DNA from: Thalassobaculaceae bacterium
Lineage (GTDB): Bacteria; Pseudomonadota; Alphaproteobacteria; Thalassobaculales; Thalassobaculaceae
Assembly (NCBI GenBank): GCA_029212785.1
Contig: JARGOG010000042.1
Span: 1 to 37,079, forward strand
Length of the DNA stretch: 37,079 nt
Direction of reading: 5' to 3'
Position 1 is the first letter of the stretch. Each line of letters starts with the position of its first letter. The notes below the pieces were generated by a model. The model was not told the DNA's origin and did not search any database. It was given only the letters and a program-made list of their open reading frames with translations. Below are positions 7,788 to 15,358 of this stretch, in pieces. Both the position numbers and the translations under genes were made by a program.

Positions 7788-9253
7788 CCGACGAGTCCGA
7801 ACTCGCGTCCTACGTCGAGGCGCTGGCCGGCGTGCGGGTGCTCGCCGTCGGTGACCTGATGCTCGACCGCTTCGTGTACGGAACGGTCGACCGGATCTCC
7901 CCCGAAGCGCCGGTGCCGGTCCTGAGGATCGAACGCGAGAGTGCGATGCTCGGCGGTGTCGGTAATGTGGCGCGGAACCTGCGGGCGTTGGGGGCGTCGG
8001 TCTGCCTCGTTGCCGTGATGGGCCGGGACCAGGAAGCCCGCGATATCAAAGGCCTGCTCCGCGACGATGTTGAGATCGAGAGTCACCTCATCGAGGATGA
8101 CGCGCGGCCGACGACGATCAAGACCCGCTATATCGCCGGCGGTCAGCAGATGATGCGGGCCGATCGCGAGCGGATCGTTCCGGTATCCGACGGTCTGGAA
8201 GGGGATATCGTCGAGCGGGCGATCGCCGATCTGGCGCAAGCCAAGGCGCTCGTGCTGTCGGATTACGGCAAAGGGGTGCTGACCGCTTCGGTTCTGCGCC
8301 GGCTGATCGATGCGGCGGCCGAGCGCGGCGTGCCGGTGATCGTCGACCCCAAGGGCAATGACTACGCCCGTTACGCCGGCGCCACACTGGTAACGCCGAA
8401 CCGGCGGGAACTGTCCGAGGCGACCGGGCAACCGGTCGAGGGCGATGCCGACATCGTCGAGACGGCGGCGGCCCTGATCGCCGCGTCCGGCGTCAACGGT
8501 GTGCTGGTCACCCGCAGTCAGGACGGCATGTCCCTGATCCGCGGCGACGGCATGGCGCCGCTGCACCTGCCGGCGACGGCCCGCGAGGTCTATGACGTCT
8601 CGGGCGCCGGGGACACGGTGGTCGCGACCCTTGCGGCGGCTCTCGGAGCCGGGATTCCGATCGAGGATGCCTGCCGCCTGGCCAATGTGGCCGCCGGGAT
8701 CGTCGTCGCCAAAGTGGGCACGGCGACGGCGGCGGCAAGCGAGATGGCCGCGTCGCTGCGGCAGCGCGAGCTCGATATCGGAGAGTCGAAGACCGTCACG
8801 CTGGATGATGCCCGGGCGCTGGCCGAGGCCTGGCGCCGGCAGGGTCTGAAGGTGGGGTTCACGAACGGCGTGTTCGACCTGCTGCATCCGGGTCACGTAT
8901 CGCTGCTGCGTCAGGCGCGCGGCGCTTGCGACCGGCTGGTGGTGGGCTTGAACAGCGATGCCTCGGTAAAACGCCTCAAGGGCGAGTCCCGGCCGATCCA
9001 GAACGATGCATCGCGGGCGCTGGTTCTGGGATCGCTGGCGACCGTCGATGCCGTCGTGATCTTCTCCGACGACACACCGCTGGCGGTCATCGAGAACCTG
9101 AAGCCGGATGTGCTGGTCAAGGGGTCGGACTACACGGTGGCGACCGTGGTCGGTGCCGATGTCGTTCAGTCCTACGGCGGGCGCGTTATGCTGGCGTCGA
9201 TCGAGGACGGGCACAGTACGACCGCAACGGTGGCGCGGATCTCAAGCCTCTAG
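7784..9253 (+). CDS. hldE: Bifunctional HldE: heptose-7-phosphate kinase / heptose-1-phosphate adenylyltransferase
   Basis: 489 residues, close to the usual HldE length. The N-terminal ribokinase-type domain (about 1-320) carries GGVGNVARNL and the DVSGAGDTVVA anion-hole/catalytic Asp motif. The C-terminal nucleotidyltransferase domain (about 345-489) carries FTNGVFDLLHPGHVSLL with the HxGH signature. It phosphorylates heptose 7-phosphate and later adenylylates heptose 1-phosphate, flanking the GmhB step in ADP-heptose synthesis. Its ATG overlaps the gmhA stop (ATGA), so 7784 is preferred over an upstream ATG at 7742 inside gmhA. GmhB and HldD are not in the window. Confidence 0.93.
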   Translation: MTDESELASYVEALAGVRVLAVGDLMLDRFVYGTVDRISPEAPVPVLRIERESAMLGGVGNVARNLRALGASVCLVAVMGRDQEARDIKGLLRDDVEIESHLIEDDARPTTIKTRYIAGGQQMMRADRERIVPVSDGLEGDIVERAIADLAQAKALVLSDYGKGVLTASVLRRLIDAAAERGVPVIVDPKGNDYARYAGATLVTPNRRELSEATGQPVEGDADIVETAAALIAASGVNGVLVTRSQDGMSLIRGDGMAPLHLPATAREVYDVSGAGDTVVATLAAALGAGIPIEDACRLANVAAGIVVAKVGTATAAASEMAASLRQRELDIGESKTVTLDDARALAEAWRRQGLKVGFTNGVFDLLHPGHVSLLRQARGACDRLVVGLNSDASVKRLKGESRPIQNDASRALVLGSLATVDAVVIFSDDTPLAVIENLKPDVLVKGSDYTVATVVGADVVQSYGGRVMLASIEDGHSTTATVARISSL

Positions 9254-9319
9254 ATCGGCCCGCATCGGGTCGGTCCAGTTTCGGGGGCGACCTCAATCGG
9301 TGCCCATTGCCGCCACCGG

Positions 9320-9353
9320 CCGGGGCGAAGCGGGTCATCCGCCCGTGCCCCGG
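9320..9353. terminator. Hairpin in the gap after hldE
   Basis: Perfect 7-base arms CCGGGGC / GCCCCGG enclose a second GCGG/CCGC stem. There is no T-run on either strand, so this is a candidate rather than a classical intrinsic terminator. It lies between the convergent ends of hldE and the 29-residue ORF. Confidence 0.4.
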
Positions 9354-9365
9354 ATCGGTTGGATT

Positions 9366-9383
9366 GTCCCGGAACCCCGGGAC
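9366..9383. terminator. Hairpin just past the small ORF stop
   Basis: Perfect arms GTCCCGG / CCGGGAC with a four-base loop. It starts ten bases beyond the minus-strand stop of the 29-residue ORF and has no T-run. With the hairpin at 9320-9353 it may form a two-way transcription stop. Confidence 0.4.
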
Positions 9384-9393
9384 CCGGAACGCC

Positions 9394-9483
9394 TTAGAGA
9401 GCGCCGGCGACTGCCGTCAGGGCAATCAGCGCCCAACCCATGCTGTAAGCGATCACGGTCTTCGCGACGTCGATCTTTTCCAT
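9394..9483 (-). CDS. 29-residue single-helix membrane peptide
   Basis: The ORF reads MEKIDVAKTVIAYSMGWALI and continues through ALTAVAGAL to a TAA. After a short charged N-terminus, residues 9-29 are almost wholly hydrophobic and could span a membrane once. GGAGG sits five bases before the ATG, one of the better ribosome sites in this window. A hairpin follows the stop and palindromes precede the gene. The frame is open upstream (to 9603), but that extension has no ribosome site and is Cys- and Arg-rich. I do not recognise a named family. It could be a small membrane regulator or a toxin-like peptide, but nothing in the sequence decides this. Confidence 0.55.
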   Translation of the reverse strand: MEKIDVAKTVIAYSMGWALIALTAVAGAL

Positions 9484-9551
9484 AGTGGCCTCCACTGCAT
9501 GACGGCGGGACAATCCGTCGCCTTCTGCATTGCAACATAAGACGAAATACC

Positions 9552-9568
9552 GGTCAGTATAACTGACC
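9552..9568. promoter_or_regulatory. Perfect 17-base palindromic operator-like site
   Basis: GGTCAGTATAACTGACC: 7-base arms around ATA. It lies about 70 bases upstream of the 29-residue ORF. The shape suits a dimeric HTH repressor or activator; which one is unknown. Confidence 0.45.
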
Positions 9569-9581
9569 AAAATTGCAGTGG

Positions 9582-9604
9582 ATTGCTGATATTTTTGCAG
9601 CAAT
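9582..9604. promoter_or_regulatory. Inverted repeat ATTGCTG-N9-CAGCAAT
   Basis: Perfect 7-base arms with an AT-rich spacer, inside an AT-rich island (9530-9655) that stands out from the GC-rich surroundings. It is likely part of the control region of the small ORF on the minus strand. Confidence 0.35.
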
Positions 9605-9629
9605 TATGGTCTTATTAATTCTAATACTG

Positions 9630-9644
9630 AAAATTGGTAATTTT
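9630..9644. promoter_or_regulatory. Inverted repeat AAAATT-GGT-AATTTT
   Basis: Perfect 6-base arms around a three-base spacer, the third dyad in the same AT-rich island. Seen directly; no family assignment. Confidence 0.3.
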
Positions 9645-9696
9645 AATAATGCCGATCGGCGCGCTCCGCTTAGCGCGTGCAGCATGACCTAGGTCG

Positions 9697-10173
9697 CTAG
9701 AGGCGGGGGTCCTCGATCCCCCGCAGACGGCGGGCCGCGGTTGCCGCGAACCGCAGGGTCACCGCCTTACGGCGGGCTGGCGACAGGCGGGAGACCGGCG
9801 CCTCGCGCAGAATCTCGGCCCCCCAGGCGTCGGCCACGATCAGGCCGCAAACATCGGCATCCGGCAGGCGATCCAGAGGAAACTCGGCGGAAACCGCAAA
9901 GAAAAAACAGTCGCAGAACTCCGCGTAATCCTCCCATTTCCGGTCGGATGCGAAATCGGACAGACCTGACTTCACCTCGACGACCGTCACCGTCCCGTCG
10001 CCGGCAAGTGCCATGATGTCGGCGCGCCGGCCGGTCGCCAATCGCAGTTCGGTGACCACCGCCTGGCCGAGATCCTCGAACATCCTCGCCGCACCACGGG
10101 TCACGGCGCGGGTTATCGCCGCCGCCCCCGCATCGTCCGGAACGCCGACCGGCGGCGCATCCGCACCGGTCAT
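9697..10173 (-). CDS. mmcB: MmcB family DNA repair protein
   Basis: 158 residues matching the MmcB family (PF06319 type), a nuclease-fold protein linked to damage repair in alphaproteobacteria. The middle of the protein has the restriction-nuclease-like pattern E-L...GRRADIMAL...VTVVEVKSGLSDFASDRKW (about residues 40-80). The D and ExK positions resemble a PD-(D/E)xK core, followed by YAEFCDCFFFAV. The ATG overlaps the stop of the pentapeptide-repeat gene by four bases, so the two are translationally coupled. No GTTC-N7-GTTC LexA box of the alphaproteobacterial type was seen upstream of the operon. Confidence 0.8.
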   Translation of the reverse strand: MTGADAPPVGVPDDAGAAAITRAVTRGAARMFEDLGQAVVTELRLATGRRADIMALAGDGTVTVVEVKSGLSDFASDRKWEDYAEFCDCFFFAVSAEFPLDRLPDADVCGLIVADAWGAEILREAPVSRLSPARRKAVTLRFAATAARRLRGIEDPRL

Positions 10174-11597
10174 AGGGTGACGTCCTGCGCGCCCCGGAAG
10201 TCCGTGTCACGGGTATCGGCGCCTCTGAGATCGGCGTCGGTCAGGATCGCGTCCTGCAGGTCGGCGCCGTGCAGATCGGCATCCCGCAGGTCGGCGCCAG
10301 TCAGATCGGCATGACTCATTGCTGCGAAGGACAGATCGGCCCCCCGCAGGTTCGCCCGCTCAAGCCGCGCATGTTCCAGATGCGCGGTCCACCGCTGGAC
10401 GTTCGAGCCGATGATGTTGATCGGCCCGAGCCGGGCCCCGGACAGGTTCGCCCCGGTCAGGTTCGCGCGGCGCAGCGTGACGCCGCGCATGTCGGCGGTC
10501 GACAGGTCCGAGTCACGCAGGTCGGCAAACGCCATATCGGACATCAGCAGTTCCATGCGGCTGAGGTCGCATCCGGTCAGGACGACGAACTCCATCCCCG
10601 CCGCCGACAGGTTGATACCGGCGAGCGACTGACCGCCCGCATCGCGGCGGGTCAGGTCGGCGCGCTTCCCCTGACGCCCGGACGAGCGGATCCAGGCGTC
10701 ATGCGAGATCAGCAGGTTCTTCATCTCCATGCCGAGCGCGTCCAGGACCTTGGGCAGCCGGGCATCGCGGAAATGCGGCGCGTCGCGGTCGAGATTGGAG
10801 AACGCGGCGCCGGCGAGATCGGCATCGGCGAGCTGGGTGTTGGAGAAGATCACATTGTAGAGGATCGCGCCGTGCAGGATGGCCCCGGTCAAGTTCGCTT
10901 CGGTCAGATCGGCGCCTTCCAGATTGCTGCCGGTCAGGTTGGCGTGGCTCAGGTCGGCGCGGTTGAGGCGCACATTGCGGAGATTGGCGTCGGTCAGGTC
11001 GGTCTGCACCACGAACGCGTTGGACATCTTCGCGTTGGAGAGATCGGCGCGCAGGGCCGTCGCCGTCGCCGCATCGGTCGAGGTGGTCTCGAAGCCGGCC
11101 GCGACCAGATTGCCGCGCTCGTCGGGCTTGAGCAGCACGCCGTCGCGCAGATCCGCTTCCTGCAGCACCGCGTCGGTCAGGTTGGCCCCGCGCAGGCACG
11201 AGCCCCGCATATCGGCGCGGCACAGGTCGGCATGGCGCAGATCGGTGTGACGCAGATCGCAGGCGAACAGATTCGCACTATGGAGTTTCGCGTATCTGAG
11301 ATCGGCATGGGCCAGGCTGGCGCCGGAAAAGTCGGCGCCGACGAGATCGACACCCTTCAGGCTGAGATAGCGCAGATCGCAGCCGGCGAAGCTCGCTCGG
11401 GCGCCGCCGGTCCGCCCCGTCTCGAACAGGGCATGGGATTGGACCATCGCATCGATATCACGCTGACTGAGCTTGCGCAGACGCAGCGCCGTCGGCCGAT
11501 CATCCCGCGGAAACTCGTGACCGGTAGCCTGCTCGACCAGGCTGCCGGCAATGCCGTCCCTGGCCTTCGTCGTCTTGCCGGATTTTTCGTCGGTCAT
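10170..11597 (-). CDS. Pentapeptide-repeat protein
   Basis: 475 residues with long runs of A(D/N)Lxx repeats that form a right-handed quadrilateral beta helix. There are two repeat blocks (roughly residues 60-260 and 325-470). The linker between them is non-repeat, with the motif LLISHDAWIRSSGRQGKRADL, which I associate with alphaproteobacterial pentapeptide proteins. The first 40 residues are charged and contain no signal peptide, so it is probably cytoplasmic. Some family members mimic DNA and protect gyrase, but most have no known role. Its coupling to mmcB makes a link to DNA metabolism worth considering. The site before ATG 11597 is weak, so the start is less certain than the frame. Confidence 0.85.
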   Translation of the reverse strand: MTDEKSGKTTKARDGIAGSLVEQATGHEFPRDDRPTALRLRKLSQRDIDAMVQSHALFETGRTGGARASFAGCDLRYLSLKGVDLVGADFSGASLAHADLRYAKLHSANLFACDLRHTDLRHADLCRADMRGSCLRGANLTDAVLQEADLRDGVLLKPDERGNLVAAGFETTSTDAATATALRADLSNAKMSNAFVVQTDLTDANLRNVRLNRADLSHANLTGSNLEGADLTEANLTGAILHGAILYNVIFSNTQLADADLAGAAFSNLDRDAPHFRDARLPKVLDALGMEMKNLLISHDAWIRSSGRQGKRADLTRRDAGGQSLAGINLSAAGMEFVVLTGCDLSRMELLMSDMAFADLRDSDLSTADMRGVTLRRANLTGANLSGARLGPINIIGSNVQRWTAHLEHARLERANLRGADLSFAAMSHADLTGADLRDADLHGADLQDAILTDADLRGADTRDTDFRGAQDVTL

Positions 11598-11703
11598 CCT
11601 GCTTCGCCCGAATACGCCGGCTGCCCCACGGACGGCGAGTTATGCTGTATTTCAAATAATCCTACCATATGCCGAGACCGCTGACGCCTGTGGAGCCGAC
11701 ACC

Positions 11704-12474
11704 ATGACCTGGGACACCTCGCAGTACCTCAAGTTCGCCGATCACCGCCTGCGACCGGCGATCGATCTCCTGGGACGAATCGCCGCCGACGCACCCGGCC
11801 GGGTCGTCGATCTCGGCTGCGGCGCCGGCAACGTGACGGCGCTGCTGACGGCGCGCTGGCCCGATGCCGGTATCCTCGGCCTCGACCCGTCGCCGGAAAT
11901 GCTGGAGCGCGCCCGCGCCGATCATCCCACCCTCGCCTTCGAGGTCGCGGATGCGGCCTCCTGGAAGGCAGAACCGTCGGTGGACGTGCTTTATTCCAAT
12001 GCGGCCCTGCATTGGCTCGACGACCACGCGACCTTGTTTCCCCGTCTGTTCGAGCAGGTGGCCCCGGGCGGATGGCTCGCCGTGCAGATGCCACGGAACT
12101 TCACCGCCCCCTCGCACACCTCCGTCGCCGCGGCCGCCGCCGACGGCCCCTGGAAGGCGACGCTTGAGCCGATGCTGAGCGACCCGCCGACCCACGAGCC
12201 GGGGTTCTATGTCGATCTGCTGTCGCCCATGGCGGATCTGCTCGACGTCTGGGAAACCGAGTACATCCAGATCCTGGAGGGCGAGAACCCGGTGGCGGAA
12301 TGGACCAAGGGAACCTGGCTGCGCCCCTTCCTGGCGGCGCTCGACGGTGACGCGCGCGACGGTTTCGAGGCCGCGTACCGCAAGCGGGTCCGCGCCGCCT
12401 ATCCGCCAATGCCGGACGGCCGCACCGCATTCCCGTTCCGCCGGCTGTTCCTGGTGGCCCGACGCAAGGCCTGA
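11704..12474 (+). CDS. tam: Trans-aconitate 2-methyltransferase
   Basis: 256 residues, the size of E. coli Tam. It uses S-adenosylmethionine to methylate trans-aconitate, a by-product that inhibits aconitase. Class I methyltransferase motifs are clear: VVDLGCGAGNVTALL (motif I, about residues 34-48), GLDPSPEMLERA, and VLYSNAALHWLDDH. The start MTWDTSQYLKFADHRLRPAIDLL is typical of Tam. An in-frame ATG at 11551 would add 51 residues running into the divergent gene and is not favoured. Convergent with the AdaA-like gene, 25 bases apart. Confidence 0.88.
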   Translation: MTWDTSQYLKFADHRLRPAIDLLGRIAADAPGRVVDLGCGAGNVTALLTARWPDAGILGLDPSPEMLERARADHPTLAFEVADAASWKAEPSVDVLYSNAALHWLDDHATLFPRLFEQVAPGGWLAVQMPRNFTAPSHTSVAAAAADGPWKATLEPMLSDPPTHEPGFYVDLLSPMADLLDVWETEYIQILEGENPVAEWTKGTWLRPFLAALDGDARDGFEAAYRKRVRAAYPPMPDGRTAFPFRRLFLVARRKA

Positions 12475-12499
12475 CAGGCACAATGCCGGGCCGCGCGGG

Positions 12500-13072
12500 T
12501 CATCGTCTGAGCGAGGACGGGGCGCGGCCGTAAAGCGCCCTGAACACATCGTTGAACCGCCGCACGCTGTTGAAGCCGGATGCGAAGGCGATCTCCGCCA
12601 TGCCCATCGTGCCGGCGTCGATCATCCGTTTCGCGCGCTGCACCCGGCAGGTGGTTGCGACCTGGGACGGGCTGGCGCCGATATGAGCCGCAAACAGCCG
12701 CGAGAGATGCCGGGCGCCGACCCCCAATCGGTCCGCCAGGTCGGTCACCGTCGCCTGGTCCAGAAACCCTTCCTCGATGAGACGCATCGCGCGGCCGACG
12801 GTGGACGCGGTCCCGCGCCATGCGGCACTGCCCGGTGCCGTCTCCGGCCGACACCGCAGACAGGGTCGGTATCCCGCACGTTCGGCGGCTGCGGCCGAGG
12901 GATAGAACGTCACATTGGCGGACTTGGCGGGGCGTACCGGACAGACCGGACGGCAATACACCCTGGTCGATCGGACCCCGGAGAAGAACAGCCCGTCGAA
13001 CGCCGGATCCCGTGCCATGCGAGCTCGGTCGCAGGTCTGCGTGTCGAGATAGAGCGCCAGATCGTCCGTCAT
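12500..13072 (-). CDS. AdaA-like methylphosphotriester-DNA sensor and AraC-type activator
   Basis: 190 residues in two domains. The Ada zinc-binding domain (about 1-78) has the four cysteines C40, C44, C71 and C74 in YCRPVC and PCLRC; the first would accept a methyl from a phosphotriester. The AraC HTH domain (about 95-190) has GVGARHLSRLFAAHIG and EIAFASGFNSVRRFNDVFR. The O6-methylguanine methyltransferase domain of Ada and the AlkA glycosylase domain often fused after this pair are both absent. The protein ends at YGRAPSSLRR, 25 bases from the convergent tam gene. This arrangement matches Bacillus AdaA. It is divergent from an EamA exporter, with a palindrome in between. Confidence 0.85.
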   Translation of the reverse strand: MTDDLALYLDTQTCDRARMARDPAFDGLFFSGVRSTRVYCRPVCPVRPAKSANVTFYPSAAAAERAGYRPCLRCRPETAPGSAAWRGTASTVGRAMRLIEEGFLDQATVTDLADRLGVGARHLSRLFAAHIGASPSQVATTCRVQRAKRMIDAGTMGMAEIAFASGFNSVRRFNDVFRALYGRAPSSLRR

Positions 13073-13083
13073 CGCGGCACTAT

Positions 13084-13100
13084 CCGGTCGGCGCGACCGG
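13084..13100. promoter_or_regulatory. Inverted repeat CCGGTC-N5-GACCGG upstream of the AdaA-like gene
   Basis: Perfect 6-base arms, 12 bases upstream of the AdaA-like start and within the 131-base divergent region shared with the EamA gene. It may be an operator or an mRNA hairpin near the start codon. Confidence 0.3.
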
Positions 13101-13203
13101 ACCGTCTAGCTGAAATCAGACTCGATCCCAGGACGGCAGCCGAAACCGGCCAGCCATTACCCGCCTGCCTTGCGATACGGAGCCCAACGCAAGGAGAATC
13201 TAC

Positions 13204-14121
13204 ATGGCTCAACCATCACACACCCTTCGCATCGAGATCGCTCTACTTGTCCTGCTCTCCTTTCTGTGGGGCGGATCCTTCACCCTGATCGAGATCGCAA
13301 TCACGACGATCCCGCCGGCCAGCGTGGTGCTCGGCCGGCTGGTGATTGGCGCCGCAGCCCTGTTCGCCGCCGTGCTTTGGATGGGCATCAAGATACCGAC
13401 ATCGCCGGGCCAGTGGGGTGCCTTGATTGTGCAGGGTGTCCTACAGAGCGCCCTGCCGTTCACGCTGATCAGTTGGGGTCAGCAGCACATCGACAGCGGC
13501 CTGGCCGGCCTGTTGACGACGACGCCACCGCTTTTCGTATTTCTGATCGGTCTCGCGACACCGGCCGGGCGGCACCGAGGACTGAGCAAAGGCGCCGGCG
13601 TCATCGTCGGGTTTTCCGGGGTTCTGGCGATCATGGGACCGGCGGCCTTCTCCGGCAGCGGATCGAACCTGATCGGCCAGCTCGCGGTCTGCGGTGCCAG
13701 CCTCAGTTACGCGGCTGCCGCCCTCTACGCGAAGAGGTTCTCAGGCCAGCCGCCGCTTCTGACGGCGGCGTGCTCCATGGCTATGGCAGCCCTCACGATG
13801 CTCCCCGTGGCGTGGATCTGCGACGCTCCCCTTGGCCCCATGCCCTCCGCTCAGTCGATCGCCGCGGTGCTGGCGATGGGGCTGCTGTCGACAGCCGCCG
13901 CCATGGCGATCTACTTCCGGCTGGTACAGACCCTGGGACCGCTGGGGGTGACGACGGGCAGCTACCTGCGGGCCGGGTTCAGTATCGTGCTGGGCACAGC
14001 CCTGCTCGGCGAGGCGGTATCGCCCACGCTGTTCGTCGGCTTGGCGCTGATCGTTCTGGGGGTCGCTCTGACCACTGGTCAGCTTCGCTTGCCGGTGCGC
14101 GTCCCGGGCGGCGGAAACTAA
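13204..14121 (+). CDS. EamA/DMT family transporter
   Basis: 305 residues with about ten hydrophobic segments in two EamA repeats. The first starts LLVLLSFLWGGSFTLIEIAI and the second LAVCGASLSYAAAALYAKRF. Typical DMT motifs include LLTTTPPLFVFLIGL and GLLSTAAAMAIYFRLVQTLGP. It is an inner-membrane exporter of small metabolites such as amino acids or drugs; the substrate cannot be told. AAGGAG precedes the ATG by seven bases. Divergent from the AdaA-like regulator, which may control it. Confidence 0.9.
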   Translation: MAQPSHTLRIEIALLVLLSFLWGGSFTLIEIAITTIPPASVVLGRLVIGAAALFAAVLWMGIKIPTSPGQWGALIVQGVLQSALPFTLISWGQQHIDSGLAGLLTTTPPLFVFLIGLATPAGRHRGLSKGAGVIVGFSGVLAIMGPAAFSGSGSNLIGQLAVCGASLSYAAAALYAKRFSGQPPLLTAACSMAMAALTMLPVAWICDAPLGPMPSAQSIAAVLAMGLLSTAAAMAIYFRLVQTLGPLGVTTGSYLRAGFSIVLGTALLGEAVSPTLFVGLALIVLGVALTTGQLRLPVRVPGGGN

Positions 14122-14142
14122 GCCCGGTCGCGCGCCCGTCTG

Positions 14143-14157
14143 GTCCCTGGCCGGGAC
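14143..14157. terminator. Short hairpin between convergent genes
   Basis: GTCCC-N5-GGGAC in the 46-base gap between the EamA gene and the unknown minus-strand gene. There is no T-run, so only a weak candidate for a shared terminator. Confidence 0.25.
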
Positions 14158-14167
14158 ACCGACGCGG

Positions 14168-15130
14168 TCAGATCCAGTCGTGGGTCTGCGGGAAATGGAA
14201 GGCGACGAAGCGATAGGTTTCGCGGACCGCGTCGCGGACCTTGTCGTTGCGCTTGTCGACATTGACGTCCCACATCTTGATCGCCTGATCCCAGATGATC
14301 AGGCGCTGGTGCAGCTCGTCGCGGATCTCGCGCACGTATTTCACCATGGCGTCATATGTCTTCAGCACCGCCATGATCTCGCTGGTCTGGGCGTCGACCT
14401 GATCGAACAGACTGGTGAAGCCCTGCATCGCCGGTCGCATCAGGATGTTGGCGCGGTTGACCTCTTCGTAGAAATGCTTGTCGTCCTTGTAGAGCTTGCC
14501 GACCCGGCCGAGCTTGCCGAGGATCGACCGCGCGGCATTGTAGCGGTCACGCAGCGCCTCAATGTAGCAGAGCTCGCGGGCGAAGCGGTCGATCATATCG
14601 AGCACCTCGTCGCGCCGGTCCACTCCGAGTCCCAGGGATTCCGCGATCTTGGAGATGCCGTCCCGAACCTTCCGCTGCATGTCCGAGTCGGTCGACATGC
14701 GGCGCAGTTCGGACATATCCAGAATGACGGACTCGTCGCCGGTCAGCCAGGTGGCGACCTGGACCATCAGGCGGTTCTTCGCCAGCTCGCGGTGATGATC
14801 CTCGACCCGCCAAGACGCCGTGCCGTCCAACAGCTCCGAGGGGATGCTGTCGCCGGGGCGGATGTCGCGGACGAATTTCAGGCTGTTGGAGGCCGTCACC
14901 AGAAGCTTGCCATCCGGGGAATCCGGGGAGATCCCGAACTCGCTGGAGACATCGTCGATCGGGATGACCGCGTCGATATCGCCGAGTTCGACCCGCATGA
15001 CCGGGCTGCGGTCGCGGCCCGACAGCTCGAACCGCGCGTCCGGCAGCTGGAACACACGATGCTGGAACACGAAATGCGTATTCGGATCCAGTTTGTCTTT
15101 CGTATCGGCGCTTGCCACTGCGAGAGCCAT
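14168..15130 (-). CDS. Uncharacterised helical protein divergent from cheZ
   Basis: 320 residues; I do not recognise a named family. Residues 15-110 look beta-rich (FVFQHRVFQLPDARFEL, VMRVELGDIDAVIPIDD). Residues 110-300 look helical and charged. Several aromatic signatures occur, including LCYIEALRDRYNAARSIL, LIIWDQAIKMWDV and the C-terminal RFVAFHFPQTHDWI. There is no signal peptide or membrane helix. ATG at 15130 with AAAGG nine bases before it is preferred to a TTG at 15154. The gene shares its upstream region with cheZ, hinting at a motility or chemotaxis role. Its C-terminal part may be distantly related to the product of 32430-33470. Confidence 0.8.
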   Translation of the reverse strand: MALAVASADTKDKLDPNTHFVFQHRVFQLPDARFELSGRDRSPVMRVELGDIDAVIPIDDVSSEFGISPDSPDGKLLVTASNSLKFVRDIRPGDSIPSELLDGTASWRVEDHHRELAKNRLMVQVATWLTGDESVILDMSELRRMSTDSDMQRKVRDGISKIAESLGLGVDRRDEVLDMIDRFARELCYIEALRDRYNAARSILGKLGRVGKLYKDDKHFYEEVNRANILMRPAMQGFTSLFDQVDAQTSEIMAVLKTYDAMVKYVREIRDELHQRLIIWDQAIKMWDVNVDKRNDKVRDAVRETYRFVAFHFPQTHDWI

Positions 15131-15285
15131 CCTGCTCAACCTTTCGACCGCCAAGCATACCCTGGGGCTGCTCGTGACTGGCCATATCGACCCATCCGTC
15201 GAAAATGACGCATTAGCCTAAATAAAGGGTTAATGAAAACCGAAGGTCGTTCAGTTTGAGACCACCGCAGGAATCGCCGGCTCCG

Positions 15286-15307
15286 GGTTAACTATTTTTT
15301 TAACCAT
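15286..15307. promoter_or_regulatory. GGTTAA-N8-TTAACC dyad ending in TTAACCAT (CtrA-like site)
   Basis: A perfect dyad about 50 bases before cheZ. Its right half reads TTAACCAT (15300-15307), the half-site reported for CtrA in alphaproteobacteria, where CtrA often controls flagellar and chemotaxis genes. The TTAA spacing is 8 rather than the classic 7. An additional TTAA is at 15230-15233. Confidence 0.35.
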
Positions 15308-15358
15308 AGCCGCGAATATGGACACAGGTCGTACTGAGGGTACCGGGAGAGAATGACG

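Noticed and set aside
10269-11684. Plus-strand 471-codon frame opposite the pentapeptide-repeat gene
   Set aside because: Antisense shadow of the A(D/N)Lxx repeats (IGxxQVG pattern). The minus strand has the true repeat protein and the coupling to mmcB.
11598-11703. LexA box search before the pentapeptide-mmcB operon
   Set aside because: No GTTC-N7-GTTC or GAAC-N7-GAAC was found in the divergent region, so SOS control could not be supported.
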